Source of the DNA: Eublepharis macularius
Taxonomy: Eukaryota > Chordata > Lepidosauria > Squamata > Eublepharidae
Reading direction: 5' to 3'
NCBI RefSeq assembly: GCF_028583425.1
Contig: NC_072793.1
Location: 101,169,689-101,233,688, forward strand
DNA: 64,000 nucleotides
Part shown: positions 47,361 to 59,643 of the stretch, piece by piece
Position numbering within the stretch: the first letter of the stretch is position 1
Layout: the number at the start of each line of letters is the position of its first letter
Notes under the pieces: generated by a model
What the model saw: the letters and a program-made list of their open reading frames with translations, nothing else
What the model was told of the DNA's origin: nothing
The model's database searches: none
Made by a program: the position numbers and the translations under genes

Positions 47361-50300
47361 TCACTCTAAGCTCTTCAGGAAGTTTAGCAGACCAAAGTGC
47401 CACTCTTCTGGCTTGTCAAGGTAACAAGCATGGCCTGCCCCTTCCATCCGCATCACTGTGTGATTGGGCAAGTTCTTCAAGTTGTTCAGGCTGACTTCCC
47501 CCAGCTGGACATCCTGGTCTCCATATACGATGAGTGTTGGTGTCTAGTGTGAGAAAGAAGAGAAGTCAACTGGTGTCAAATCTACAAAAAAAGTATGTCC
47601 TGCTCAGGTGCTACCAGTATAAAAGAACTCAAGTGGGATGACAGAGCAAAGGTTACCTTCTTGCTGGCAAGTTTCACTGACTGGACACCATCTAAAACAG
47701 GTAAAGTGCGCCTTGGGGTGCTCCTCATAGTGCCATTTCTTTAGATTGGATTACAGGATTACAGTTATGCAGGGGAAATGCCCATCTAGTAAAGAAGCCA
47801 TGCAGCTGCCAGCTCTCTGTCTAATATATTGGAAGTTTAGCAGCTGGAAAAGTCTCAGCATATATCCAAATAGTTATGTGGGACAAAATATCGAACCCGT
47901 TCATAGAAGAAACATTTCTTGTACTGGTTTCCTCTATGTCCATAAGGCAGATCATGGTGAGTGCAAAACCAACAATGGCCCACCGCAGAAAAAGCAAAAA
48001 GATACCTACATTTTGCAGCTCTTGATTCGCTCACTTCCCTCCAAACTTGCCCTCTTTGCCTTACAACTGATTGCTTAGTGCTTACCTCTGTTAATGTTAT
48101 AAACACATTAACTTTTGTGGCTTGGATCCCACCTAAAATTTCCTGCCATCCACACAGCATGGCTTCCGCCTTCCTCCTACAGCCCAAAATATCCCCTGAA
48201 ATGCTCCTCCCATGGGGCAACGGACCCCCAGGAACAGCTCAGAGTGGGAGAGTCATAGATCTGCCACAGGAGTTAACAAAAATCATCCACCCTTCCATCC
48301 TTCAAACTTTTAGGCAGGCTTCAGGCCATTGGCATGTATCCTGTCTTAGGTTAGAGGAAATTCCTTCAGCATGATATGTCTTCCTGCAGCCTAAGTGGCT
48401 CTTCCACTGGGCAAGGATCCTTAGGATGGAGGAAGGCTTCAAACTTTGCTCAGTGGAGTTGTAGGATACATTTAATACTTTCCCAGTTGTAATACAACAG
48501 GAAATATCCTTCCAAGGAGGAGGGGACCTCTTCAGTATCTGCAGAGGTTCCAGGATCTCTGCAGCAGAGATATTCAGGACTCACAGAAGTACAGGGAATT
48601 CTTATTGTTGTCAAAGCTATTGCTTTGCCATGTCACACTGGCTAAAAAAAGTTTGCAGGTCACATTTGCAAGGGCAATGGCATATACAGGAGACTGATAT
48701 TAGGAAGAGGCTAAAGTCCAAAGGCCAGGAATCTGGAGAAGGGTCAGATCATGTGCTCTACATCAGCAAGAATCATTATAAGGTAGTAATACACAATCAC
48801 ACTGGGATGGGTTGAGATCAGCATGCATCATACCTATCAGTGGCCAGGTAATTGCATCAAAATGCACATTTAATCCCAGATTGAAGCATTGTTGATCAGA
48901 CAAAAAGGGAGTAGTCATGACTGTGCTGTCCTATAACATGCACTGCTTGGTTGTATAAGAAGATCTGACATGCTGAAAATGAAATGAGTGCATCTGCAAC
49001 TCCCCCTGTACCATGGAGACTGCAGTTTAGATAGGCCCATTGCTCATTCATAGCCTGATAATTGTAGCCCATTAAAGATGGAAGAACTAAGTGCATAAGA
49101 AAAGAACTTGCCACTACTCTCAGGTAACATTTCATACACATCACAGATGACAGAGAGATTAGTTATGCATTCTTATGAGTTAGGTAATGTCCAGATATTT
49201 ACTGCAATTAGAATTCACATCTCTCTCCACCTCTAATGCTGCATTTTCTTATGACTAAAGAAGCAGACCCTCCTTGCTGAAGCAAACAGCAGGGGAATTT
49301 ACATCACCAGTCCAGTAATGGGGAGAGGCCTGTCATAGCAATGCTCACATTTCCATGGCTCCTCAAAAAAAGGGAATAATGAAAGAATTCCTGCATCCCA
49401 CTCTCCTCACATCCTCCAGCAGTCCTTAAGATACTACAGCTAACCAGTAAAAAGAGAAACATTCTACAAGGGCTTCCTTGTTTGTTTATGTCAGTAAATA
49501 GGCCTGGATATAGTCCTGTTTTGCCTTTTCCAAAGTGTCTGACAATGAAGAGGTGGGCAGTGCCCTCTAGTGCTCAGCTGGGAAACCCCTATTGTATTAC
49601 AAATCTGAGTCTGTTTACTGTCACAGGCTGCCACCTGTTCAGTTTACCTCATGCTATTCTGAAGTGTCTGCAACTTATCTCAGTTGCCTTCCAGTTTCCC
49701 TAATTACCATTAATTGAAATAAAATCTGTTCCTACTTTAACCTTAGAATCCCTCTCCAAGCCTAGCTGGCAGACCTACTTTGACAGCAGCGTACTGTGTG
49801 GCTGGGAACTTTTCTGTGCAGATGGGTGCCACCGGGATATAGGCCTTGAGCAGCTCATTGTGCTGGAAGAGGAATGGAAGTGAATACATCCCGCTGAGAG
49901 ATGGGCTGATGACCACAGCTTGGTCTAACAGAAGGCCTTCAAATACAGACTTCAAGAAACTGCTGGGTGCTGGCTCTCCAACAGGAGCTGGAGCAGTTGC
50001 CTCTTTGGAATTACCCAGTCCTACACCACAAGAAAGAAGACAGTAGATGAACAACTACAATAAACTTCATATAGAGGTTCAAAGGCAGAAACCATCTGGT
50101 GACAAATAGTAATATGTTTTGCAGTGGAATAGTCCCCAAGGAATGAGAGAATCCAGAAGAAGCAAAGTGCCATTAACATTATTTGTCACTCAACAAGCCT
50201 CAGAATAACTGGATTGTGGTTCTGGCTCTAGAAATGGCAATTCCACATGCTACACTTTTAGGTCCAAGTATGAACATGAATGTCAGAAAAGGCCAGCACG

Positions 50301-51421
50301 GTCCAAGGGTACATAATAATGCATTATTAAAATTAAGCAGGCCCCAGACTGGTTAATGCTTAAATCAAAGACTGCCTGGGAGCCCCATGTAAATCCCAAT
50401 ATGATTTCCAAAGGAAATGCAAGATATAAGCACAATGAATAAATACAAATCAAGCACATTATGATGGTGCATGAAGCTCAGCAAAAAATCCTGCAATGCA
50501 AATATAAATATCGGGATGCTGGCTATTCCAAGCACAGAAAAAGTAAGGCTCTGGGTCCATCTCACATTTTACACTGGCAGGTACCCTACTACTGTTGGCT
50601 CCTAACAGGTTGTGTTATCTGCACGTGAGCCTGAACAGATTGTCATTCTGGATCAAATGCAATAGGCTTGTCTTCATCCTTCATAGCTAACAAGAAACCA
50701 TCTTCTACAAACTACATTGTTTAAGGCCATAAGTAGGCCTGTTTTGCCTCTTCAAAGGTGTCCAAGATGAAGAGGAGGCATATCCTCCATTGGTCAACAA
50801 ATCCTTTCCAGTTTTACAGCCTGTTGAATGTTATCACTGATGTCAGACTGTTCAGTTTTGCTAGCTGAGGCAAAATGGGGCTGATGCATCTCTTCCACAA
50901 GGAGCATTGCTGTTTTGGAGGGCCTAGCAGGGGAAAGGTGGGGGAGGAGGGATCCACTGCCAAGAGTGGCAAGGCCAGACCTAGAGCTACAGGAGAGAAA
51001 CAGTAAACAGCCATGCTGTGGAGGTTACATTGGATAGGAGGGAACATAGTCCTTGGTTCTGATAAGACATCTAAGAGTTATGAACAATTTTATTAGAAGG
51101 TGTTGTAACAAAAAAGACGAGGAGAGGGTGAGGAGATAGGCAAAAGGATTTTGGGGGAACAAATTTTCTAAAATCTGAGCATTGAAGTGATCTCCTGAGC
51201 CACTGAAACATACCTGGTAGGTCAATAGCTACAGCACGGTATCCAGCTTCAGCCAGTTTTGACAAAGTGTGCAGGTTGAGCCAAGTCTCTGATGAAAAAC
51301 GAATGCCATGCAGCAGCAAGACAGAGAGACGAGGGGCCTGCTGAACTGGCTTGGCTTGTCGGTAGAACAGAGTCTGTCCACCCACTGTTATGGTACTCTC
51401 AGTTAGTTGTGTGGCAGCCAT
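47361..51421 (-). CDS. ABHD14B: ABHD14B, alpha/beta-hydrolase, three coding exons
   Basis: Coding exons read leftward: 51421-51214 (208 nt), 50020-49779 (242 nt), 47543-47361 (183 nt with TGA), giving 210 aa, the length of human ABHD14B. Introns are GT-AG: donors at 51213 and 49778, acceptors ending at 50021 and 47544. The protein has the oxyanion-region motif [13 protein letters not shown] (res. 35-47), the nucleophile motif SPSLSGMY (Ser110), Asp161 in YGDQD and His188 in GAGH, so the catalytic triad is complete. The family protein is cytosolic/nuclear, first known as CCG1-interacting factor B, and has been reported to act as a lysine deacetylase that passes acetyl groups to CoA; that function is taken from the human protein. 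The start ATG has a fair context (GCAATGG) and lies 28 nt after a strong splice acceptor. No broken residue is seen, so the gene looks functional. The paralogue ABHD14A was not found in the window. Confidence 0.96.
48360..48475. repeat. Copy of the ATCCACC hairpin MITE inside ABHD14B intron
   Basis: Shares CCTAAGTGGCTCTTCCA and GGCTTCAAACTTTGCTCAG with 14852-15021. Left end lost or diverged. Confidence 0.45.
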
Positions 51422-51449
51422 TGCTTGAGGACTGTGTTTTCCAGGAAAT
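51422..51449 (-). other. ABHD14B: ABHD14B 5' UTR part of first coding exon, with splice acceptor
   Basis: On the minus strand a long pyrimidine tract (51480-51452) ends in TTCAG, with AG at 51451-51450. This gives a strong acceptor 28 nt before the start codon and implies at least one further non-coding exon to the right. The acceptor is seen directly; that it is used is inferred. Confidence 0.6.
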
Positions 51450-51717
51450 CTGAAGGGAAGTGCAACAAAGAAGAAAAATGAGATAGAAAATTAAAAAGTG
51501 GAAAAGACTCGGACTGCCAGCTACTTTGAGAGGGAGAAACTGGATTCTTGCATCTCATACTATGAATACATAGTACTAGTTCTCAGGGTCAGTTCTTCAT
51601 TTTACATTTTGAACTCAAGGATGGAGCACTGCATTTACAAAATACACACAGCTCTTTGTTTAAAGTGAAGGACGTGTAAAATGCACAGCAGTCCCTTTAA
51701 AACAGATAGAAATAAAG

Positions 51718-51961
51718 AAATAATAACAATAACAACATTCGATTTTTATACCGCCCTTCAGGACAACTTAATGCCCACTCAGAGCAGTTTACAAGGTATG
51801 TTGTTATTATCCCCACAACAAACACCCTGTGAGGTGGGTGGGGCTGAGAGAGCTCCAGAGAACTGTGACTAGCCCAAGGTCACCCAGCTGGCTAGTCGGG
51901 AATCAAACCCGGCTCTCCAGATTAGAGTCCCGCGCTCTTAACCACTACACCAAACTGGCTG
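51718..51961 (-). mobile_element. tRNA-derived SINE with GTT tail
   Basis: Minus strand: TTTGGTGTAGTGGTTAAGAG and GGGTTTGATTCCC boxes, then TTGTCCTGAAGGGCGGTATA and a GTT-type tail. It lies between the ABHD14B acceptor and the candidate first exon, so probably in the first intron. Confidence 0.8.
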
Positions 51962-51999
51962 GATCCCCAGTTCTGAATATTTTGAAGAAATGTGTGCCA

Positions 52000-54000
52000 A
52001 TTTCTAAAGGCACATTATTTTTGCTGCATGTATTTTGTACCTGGATATCAACCCTCAAGACCAAAAATATGGATGTGAACTGCTTGTGAAGAGGCTGGAT
52101 TGAGGTCCATGCAAATGGCACTAGAAAATCAGAATGTAAAAAGAAGTTTTACTTTATTTCAAACATGTTCTGAGGCATCCCCCCCTTAAAATAAGAAGAC
52201 ATTTATTGGAATTGTGGGATCTGAAGCATGGAATGCTGGTGGGGCTTTGCTTCCTCTCACGGTGAGATCTTTTTCATTTTACAATGCTCTTGCTGATGTT
52301 TCATCTCCCAGAACTTGTACCAGATGTAGGGGAGGCACTGGACGGCTTTCTGGACAATAGTTTAATTTTCCTACTGTCATGAAACAATTGCTGGATGTGA
52401 CCAAGAAAGTCATTCAAGATACCTTTGCACACATAAACAGGGCTAGCCCAGCCTGGCCACAAAGAGAGACTAGCGGCCTAGAAGCTAGCAACCTTAGGAG
52501 GAGCATAAACAATAGGGTTATACAGTTGTATTGCCCTGTGTAGATTAGAAGAGCCATCTAACTCATATCAATACATACAATGTACCAAGGCCCAGGTGCA
52601 GGGAGTATGTGAGAATGGCAGGGATGTTTAACTTCATAGAGGCTGGCAACATTATTCAAGGATAATTGCAGTGGTGGAGGGATAGACAACTATTGTTAAG
52701 AGAAGGTTCTGAAACTCTACAAATATGACTGGCGATTCCAGAGCGTCTTCTTAGAAGGGACTTCTTGCCTGTGACCTTCATATCTTTCTGTAAGATACTT
52801 TTGGGGGCTCATATAATTGCTCTCTTTTAATGATCTATGTACTTATAATGGATGGTATAATTTTCTGTTGGTTGAGTTGATATTAAGAATGCTAAATAAT
52901 TATTTTTTAGTAATAAAGGCTTAAAATGGAAGCAGAGACTCCATAATTGTATTACTTGTGTACAATACCAGGTAACGAACATAGAAGTCTGGCCTCTGTG
53001 TGACCACATGTTCTTGTGGAGTTCAGAAATGAAATGACATTCACTGAATGAGAGAGGAAAGCTACCCACATCATTCTTCAGCTGCCCAGGTTGCTATAAA
53101 CCATCATGTATGCTGAATACAAATAAGTGATGGTCTGGTTGTGAATGGACCATTACAGTCATGAAAGTTCTATCGCCTTCACAAAAAATGCTTTTCAATG
53201 GAGTCAGCTTCCACCCTCACCTACCAGTAAGCAAGTACAAGAGAAATCAAGCCGTTCTCTCAGTACCATGCAGCAAGGAACAGATGCCAAGTTTGTTACA
53301 ATATGTAGTTAGGGCAAGAGGACTTCAAGTACGGAGCAGGTGATCTGTGGGGCTCCACGGTGTAAAACCAACAAAACTGGTTTGCACCATTAGTTTGCCT
53401 GGCATCATGTGACCAATTAGAAGACCACATTTCAGCAGCTGCAGATTGTATTTCCATGAAAAAGCATAACATAGAGTTCAGGGAAATGCATGTGAATTCT
53501 GGGGGCTTAAACCTTCTCCTTTCAATACAATCCTAAACAGACTGACCACTAAAGTCAATGGGCTCAGAAGAATAGCACTGTTAATTACACACACAGATTG
53601 AGAACTCAGCCCAAATTTAATAGTGCTCTATATACCTAGTGACCGGGAAAGCAGAATGCAATTGCCCAGGCAAGATTTCATAACACACGGCAGCTTTCCT
53701 ATGTGTACTTACGCAGGAGTATGTCCTATTGCAGAGGACCGTTCTGTACCAGTGAAATCTTAGTAACATTTTCTTGGTAGTAAGTCTTCTTGAGTAGGAC
53801 CCTAAGCGGCCTACTCAGAAGTAAGTGCCATTTTATTGCAACCCAATTGCTTCTGGGAAAAGACAAGAATCAACTAGCTCTGTAGGAAAGAAGGTCACTC
53901 AGATTGTGGCACCTCCATTTTAGACCAATTGTGGCGGGGGACAGGTGAACCGAGCAGTTTTCTGTCACGGCCAATTCATCAGAATGAACAACTTTTTGGA
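52000..54000. other. No gene recognised
   Basis: Between the SINE at 51718 and the candidate ABHD14B first exon. Unique-looking, with a half MITE near 53527. Confidence 0.45.
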
Positions 54001-54085
54001 ATGCAGGCCGGGAGAAGGAAAGAAGTAGCAAGAAAATCCCACTGAAGAAAAAAGGTGGAAAGTGAAAGCGTTAGGAATGTGCTAC

Positions 54086-54160
54086 CTGATGGAGAGAGAT
54101 CGCAAAACGAACACTGGACGATTTGCAGTTTCTTGGAGCTTCCGGGGTCCAAAGGATCTG
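54086..54160 (-). promoter_or_regulatory. Candidate ABHD14B non-coding first exon and promoter
   Basis: Minus-strand donor CATCAG|GTAGC lies at 54086|54085. The sequence just upstream is locally richer in CpG than its surroundings and holds an ETS-type core (CCCGGAAG, about 54139-54146), common at housekeeping start sites. It lies 2.6 kb upstream of the ABHD14B acceptor at 51449. The right-hand limit is a guess. The CpG island at 62 kb is an alternative start region. Confidence 0.3.
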
Positions 54161-54409
54161 AAGGAAACGTTAAGAGAGAAAGGACAATAAAAATAAATGA
54201 AGGGGAAGTTACAACATTTCTAAGCAAAAGTTCACATGAACACTAGGGACACCTAGTGGACAGAAACAGCTATATGCTTTTGGCACAACTTGAAGTGAAT
54301 TGAGTTGATTGCAGGTTAGATTTACTGATTAAAAACAACAAAAGACAGGAACTCTAACTGGACTTGGGGTTTTTTTTAATTAAAAAAAGTTCCAAGGCAG
54401 AAGCAAAAT

Positions 54410-54645
54410 AGAAATGTTGGGGCACCTTAAAGATGAAAAGATTTATTGTAGCACCAACTTTCATGGAGAATACTGCATGCTCTAAATTAGTAAATCACCC
54501 TGTGTACATTGAGACAGTGGAAAAACCTGTAAACGCTAATGTGTTTGCCAACTGAGGACATACTTCATGCGTTTGATGAAGAAGGTTCTAGTCCCCAAAA
54601 AACTGTGCCACAGTAAATCTGTTACAGTTTAAGATGCCCCAGAGA
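54410..54645. mobile_element. Decayed foldback of the hammerhead family
   Basis: Left arm GGGGCACCTTAAAGATG...TTTATTGTAGCACC and right arm GCCACAGTAAATCTGTTACAG...GCCCC are inverted versions of the family body. A degenerate TTTGATGAAG core sits near 54576. Confidence 0.5.
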
Positions 54646-54711
54646 CTTCGTTGTTTTTATGAACAAGTACATGCTACATGCTTCAGTATCATCTTCAGGC
54701 TTTCCTCTTGT

Positions 54712-54918
54712 GAACACATGACACTACCTTACACTGAGTCAGATCATTGGTCTATCAAGGTCAACACTGTCTACTCTCTGGCTACCAGTGGCTCTCCAGG
54801 GTCTCAGGAAGAAGTCTTTCATATCACCTGTTACCTGATCCTCTTAACTAGAGATGCTAGGGATTGAACTTGGGACTGGGCAAAGCAGATGCTCTAGCAC
54901 TGAGCTATTGTACCTCCC
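54712..54918 (-). mobile_element. tRNA-Ala-like SINE, antisense
   Basis: Minus strand begins GGGAGGTACAATAGCTCAG and has CCCAAGTTCAATCCCTAGC; the body GACCCTGGAGAGCCACTGG is shared with 42381-42585. Confidence 0.75.
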
Positions 54919-55629
54919 GTTTTCTGAAACCATGGGGACTAGAAACTTGGCTGTTCACACACATGTATTTTCTGTATAAATAAAACATCACAAATGTATT
55001 TCAGATTTCATGCATACATACTGATGGCTTGCAACAAAAGCGTTGAAATATCACAAGAATTTAGGAACTGTGTGCATACATTATGTTAGTTCATGCAAAT
55101 AATTACTGAATAAATGGAAAGCATGACAGATTTCAGAACGCAATTAATATAATACCTTTAGGATCAACACAATGACACATACCGTGTGCAAGCTTTCATC
55201 AGTGAATGGCCTTCAGAATTTTTAAAAGAGAATTTGGAAATGGTGACACTGTAATATTGAACCTTTTTTTAAAAAAAAGTGAACGATTGCCTTGCTTGTG
55301 AAGTACAACATTATATGACTGGTATTTATGAATGCATGAACTCAGGTGAGTTCACAATAATGATCATACAACTTTAGAACAAATATCACCTGAAGTGTTT
55401 ACATATAATACTGGGTCATTACAAAAGACTGGAAAGCTGCTATTCATATTATGCAAGGTTGAAATGCTAAAGCAATTTCTCTGGCTACCTGAAATACCAA
55501 AAATGGTTACCTATTTTCTACCCTTTCATTGTGTTTGTGGTTGACATTTTTCATGAGCTAGCATCAGGTGGGTAACTGAGTTAGTTTATAATAGCAGAAC
55601 AAACTCTGAATCCAGTAAGCATCTTAAAC

Positions 55630-56517
55630 TAAAGCATCTCCTTCCTCCGTGGCCGAGGAAGGGAGGACAGAGGGAGAGCAATTATCACCTCACCACCCCT
55701 TCGTGTGTGGCATTCCTCAGGGTTGGGCTGGAGTGTCATCAAAATGCTGATGACACCCAGCTCTATCTGTTGATGGGCGGCTGTCTGGACTTCACCCCAG
55801 ATACTTTAGCCAGGGCCTTAGAGGCCATGGCTTGTTGGTTAAAACAGAGCCGACTGAAACTGAATCCCATGAAGATGGAAGTCCTGCACTTGTGGCGTGG
55901 GCTCTGGGATCCACCTCCCAACCCTGGATGGGGCACCACTGGTACCTGTACCAGCAGTGACAAGTTTGGGTGTGGCCCTGGATGCCTCCTTGACAATGGA
56001 GGTCCAGGTCATGGCGGTGGCCAGGTCTGCATTTTTTCATCTTCGCCAGGCCGGGCAAATTGTCCCCTACCTCTCAACCAACAACCTAGCTGAAGTGATC
56101 CATGTAATGGTCCCCTCCCGGTTGGACTACTGCAACTCGCTCTATGCTGGGCTGCCCTTGAGACTGCTCCGGAAATTGCAACTGGTCCAGAGTGCAGTGG
56201 CGTGCATCCTGGCCAGGACTTCAGTGGTTGAGGCGGGCAAGCCATCTAAGGTATTTATATCAGCCTCCTTCCATGGGGGAAGCATACCCCCCCCCCAGTT
56301 TCTGTAACCATCTATAACTGGCCACCCTGCCCCACGGGTTATCTAGGCTTAGTGGATGATGAAATATGTGCGTCACTGTTTTTAGAAATTTATATTATTA
56401 TTGATGTTTATATTGCACCTAAATTTATTCTATTTTATTATACATTTTAAAATGTTGTGATCCACTCTAAGCCTGCTTGCGGGGAGAGTGGAATAAAAAT
56501 TAAATAATAAATAATAA
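55630..56517 (+). mobile_element. L2-clade LINE fragment with internal deletions
   Basis: Reads CHQNADDTQLYL (changed YADD box), LKQSRLKLNPMKMEVLH, VTSLGVALDASLTMEVQV and RLDYCNSLYAGLPLRLLRK, then jumps to the 3' UTR (GCTTGCGGGGAGAGTGGAAT, tail to 56517). The stretch between motif B and motif C is missing, as is much of the C-terminus. Confidence 0.8.
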
Positions 56518-56519
56518 AG

Positions 56520-56765
56520 ACCAGCCAAACTATCCCCCCAAAGCTCACTGGAACAGATGCCAATAGCACTCCGTCAGGGTCGGGAGGTGGAGAACCTATT
56601 AACCCATGCCCCAGATGCAGGATCTCTGTCTTCATGGGATTCAGTTTCAGTCAGCTCTGTTTTAGCCAACCAGTCATGGCCTCTAAAGCCCTGGTTAAAG
56701 TATCCAGGGCAGAGTCCAGCTGGCTGTCCATCAACTTGTTTAGAGCAAGCAGATATGCATAAAGG
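56520..56765 (-). mobile_element. L2-clade LINE fragment, antisense
   Basis: The minus strand reads LDTLTRALEAMTGWLKQS and then, in another frame, MKTEILHLGHG, the segment after the YADD box. It lies directly after the tail of the sense copy, in opposite orientation. Confidence 0.65.
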
Positions 56766-56989
56766 TGGGAAATGCAGAAATTTAGCATCTGTAAGAAGTA
56801 CCTATCTATTCTGCCCTGGTGGTGTATGTGTTGGGGGGGGATCCATTGTCCTGAATTTGCTGATGAATTCAGGTTCAGCAATCTTTCATTGTAATCTCTC
56901 TGAAGGAGAACCACTACTCTTAGGTTAACAGAGGAATGTCCAGGAAGAATTAAAATGTTCTCACTAGACTTGTACACAGGAGTTTGTTT

Positions 56990-58370
56990 CATTTCTTTCA
57001 TTTTTATTATTAAGGCCCAAAGGGATTGTTTCATTATTGGGTTGTTTCATATGGCTTTGTTTTATTATTATTTTATTTTCATGATTCTATTTCATTATTA
57101 TTTCCTATTGGTTTCAATGGAAGTACTCCACCCCTTCTTGGGTCTGTACCTTCTTCGTCTCCTGTCTGAACTGGACAAAAGGAGATTGCAGTATCCTACT
57201 AGGACATCTACACTGCCCAATATCAGACAGATGGATTAAAGGGTGGGGGGAGCTTTTTGAGGCAATGAAATGTGTCCACATTTAACATTAAACTCTATGG
57301 GAGAAGTGATAAGAAGCAGTAATACATAAAGCAGCTTGAGCAACAGATACTGCAGCCACTTAGCTTGAAGAACCATAGCTTGAGTTTGCAAGGGGAAATT
57401 CCAGTGACAAATATACTGCTACTACTGTTGGTTGCTGCTGTTTTTTCAAAGTCACTCTTTCCTCTCCTTCTCCCTCTGCCAGACTGCCCCTACCATGCTG
57501 CATGTTCTTCCCACCAGAGCCAGAAGATCCTCTGCCAGTCATGATGTGCTGTGTTTGTGCACAGATGTCAGATAAGATACTGTAATGTGTGTATGAAATG
57601 TATGTAATTTTATCACTGGACTGGGCGTGATAAAATAAACAAGTGGTTGATTGTAATTCCCAAAGAACCACAGTAGCTTCGGGGGGTAGGGGGACAATTA
57701 AAAATTAAAAGGAATCAGTAGATATTCAGGTACAGTCAGGTTACACAGCCAGTCGCAGACTGATAAAAGAACTAATTAAACAAATAAGACGGAGGGGATT
57801 AAATAAAAAATTGGCCTCCAAACAACAAGAAGTTGCAGGAGAAAGCAAGACAGAAGTCAAAGCAAATAATAAAGGAGGGAAAGGGGAGGAGGCAAACCTC
57901 AAGCAACAATAGTAAATTCTTCATAAAGAAGACAGCACACACAAAACAGAACAAAACTATATTCAAGAAGAAAGCTAAGAAAATAAGAAAAGAATAATAT
58001 AAAATACTACTACACTGTACAAGACGACTTGCAAACCATCTCTCTCTGAGGATTCCCTGCAGTCACTCTCCAGAATGTGAAATCAACTCTTATCTGATTC
58101 AAAGTCCCATCTATATGCTTCAGGATTGGACTGCCAATCCTGTTTTCTTTTTCATTACAGGCTATTTAGATAGGGAATTTGTTTTATTTTCATATTAATT
58201 ACTATGATTACGAAACACCTAATTTTTGTAAATACTGTAATTAATAATGAAAGAAACATACATGTCTGGTACTCTCACTGGTTTCTGAGTAATTTAAAAT
58301 GTCAGACATATGTCCATATATTATTTTGTGTAGAGACTGGCCTTGTTATCCAATGTGGAAAGTAGAAAGG
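56990..58370. other. No gene recognised
   Basis: ATT-rich stretch at 57000-57110, then unique-looking sequence. No exon or clear transposon ends found. Confidence 0.45.
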
Positions 58371-58377
58371 TATTCGA

Positions 58378-58870
58378 TATATTGTTGAAGGCTTTCACGG
58401 CCGGAGAACGATGGTTGTTGTGGATTTTCCGGACTGTATTGCCGTGGTCTTGGCATTGTAGTTCCTGACGTTTCGCCAGCAGCTGTGACTGGCATCTTCA
58501 GAGGTGTAGCACCGAAAGACAGAGATCTCTCAGTGTCAAAGTGTTGACACTTGATGGCATATATAAAGTTGTAAGATGAGCAAGTGAATGAACCTGTGAT
58601 GTAGTTGTTAGTGGTACTAGTGTTGTTAGTTCCAGTGAATGTGTTGTTAGACTGTATGTGGGGATAAAGTTGGGATCTTGGTTTATTACTGACCCTGAGC
58701 CCAGAGTCCATGTCCATGTTAGGTTGTGCATTAGTGTAAGTGTTTAGTGTAAGTTGTTTAAGGTTAGGGGGCAGTATGTGAGCAAGAAAAGGTCTGCCTT
58801 TCAGTGCCTGGGAGAGAGGAATATCATTATCAAGATTAGGCTGTAGGTCATTAATGATGCATTGAACTAT
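58378..58870 (-). mobile_element. Penelope-like retroelement fragment with hammerhead motif
   Basis: The minus strand reads LSQALKGRPFLAHILPPNLK and, further on, FTCSSYNFIYAIKC, the sequence that precedes the GIY-YIG endonuclease in Penelope-like elements. The endonuclease itself is missing; sequence passes straight to a 3' segment carrying a hammerhead-like motif (58505-58461) and ends GCCGTGAAAGCCTTCAACAA. The assignment to Penelope-like elements rests on recalled family features. Confidence 0.6.
58461..58505 (-). ncRNA. Hammerhead ribozyme-like motif
   Basis: Minus strand: CTGAAGA (58501-58495), helix II GCCAG/CTGGC with a nine-base loop (58493-58475), GAAA (58474-58471), then C-GTC (58470-58467). 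Helix I can form from CCT before the core and AGG after GTC. The very short helix III is a known feature of hammerheads in Penelope-like elements, which may work as dimers. Activity is not known. Confidence 0.65.
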
Positions 58871-59097
58871 TTTTTTCCTTCCATGAGAAACTCTCTGCCT
58901 TTAGCAGCTTGAGCTCAGTAATGAATTCAACAGATACTTTGCTAACTTGATGCAGGGAAAAGCAGGTGCTCTTTAGTTTCTGTTTATCAGTGCATCAGCC
59001 AGAGACACAGAACCTTTATCAGGAAGACTCTCTCACTCCTACTAAGGTACGTGGATTTACCCCAGTCTCCGTGTAATCTGTTTTGGTCTCTACAGTG

Positions 59098-59643
59098 CAG
59101 TGGATTTTAACCTTGTTTGGGTCACAGCCTCCGCGGAGAATCTGATGAAAGCTATGGACCCTCTCCCCAGAAAAATGCACATAAACACATACACACAAAT
59201 TGTGTGTCCAATGTATTTTCAAGATCAACAGATATATGTAGTTCCTTATAATAACTAATCTGGAATAAAAAATATAACAAACACTTGAAAAGACTAAATT
59301 TTTACCTTAAAATTCACTGTGACCTGATGTAAAAACAGACGTGCATAATAATAATTCCTGTCAATGGGAAACTATTCTAGATGTCCTCATGGTGACAATG
59401 ACAATTATACATTACCTGACTGTGTACAGTAGCATCCTATGCCACCCTACAGTTGTTTAGAGTGACAGAATGCCTTAATAACATAATTTGACATTTAAAA
59501 TTATTTTTTCACAAAGTCCATTTTCAACATAACAGGAAGGAAATAGAAGGGGGGAAATTGGGTTTTATGCCTGGTTCATGGACCTTCTGAAATCCCTTCG
59601 TAGACTCCAAAGAGGTCCAAAGGCCACAGGTTAAGAACCCCTG
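59098..59643. mobile_element. Old hAT-like (Charlie-type) transposon relic
   Basis: Left end CAGTGGATTTTAACC and right end GGTTAAGAACCCCTG are imperfect inverted repeats. Flanks ctacagtg and, one base off, ctatagtg look like a decayed 8-bp duplication. The interior has no frame of note. Confidence 0.6.

Noticed and set aside
47855-48374. Two frames of 121 and 137 codons on opposite strands
   Set aside because: They lie in an ABHD14B intron and have no coding similarity.
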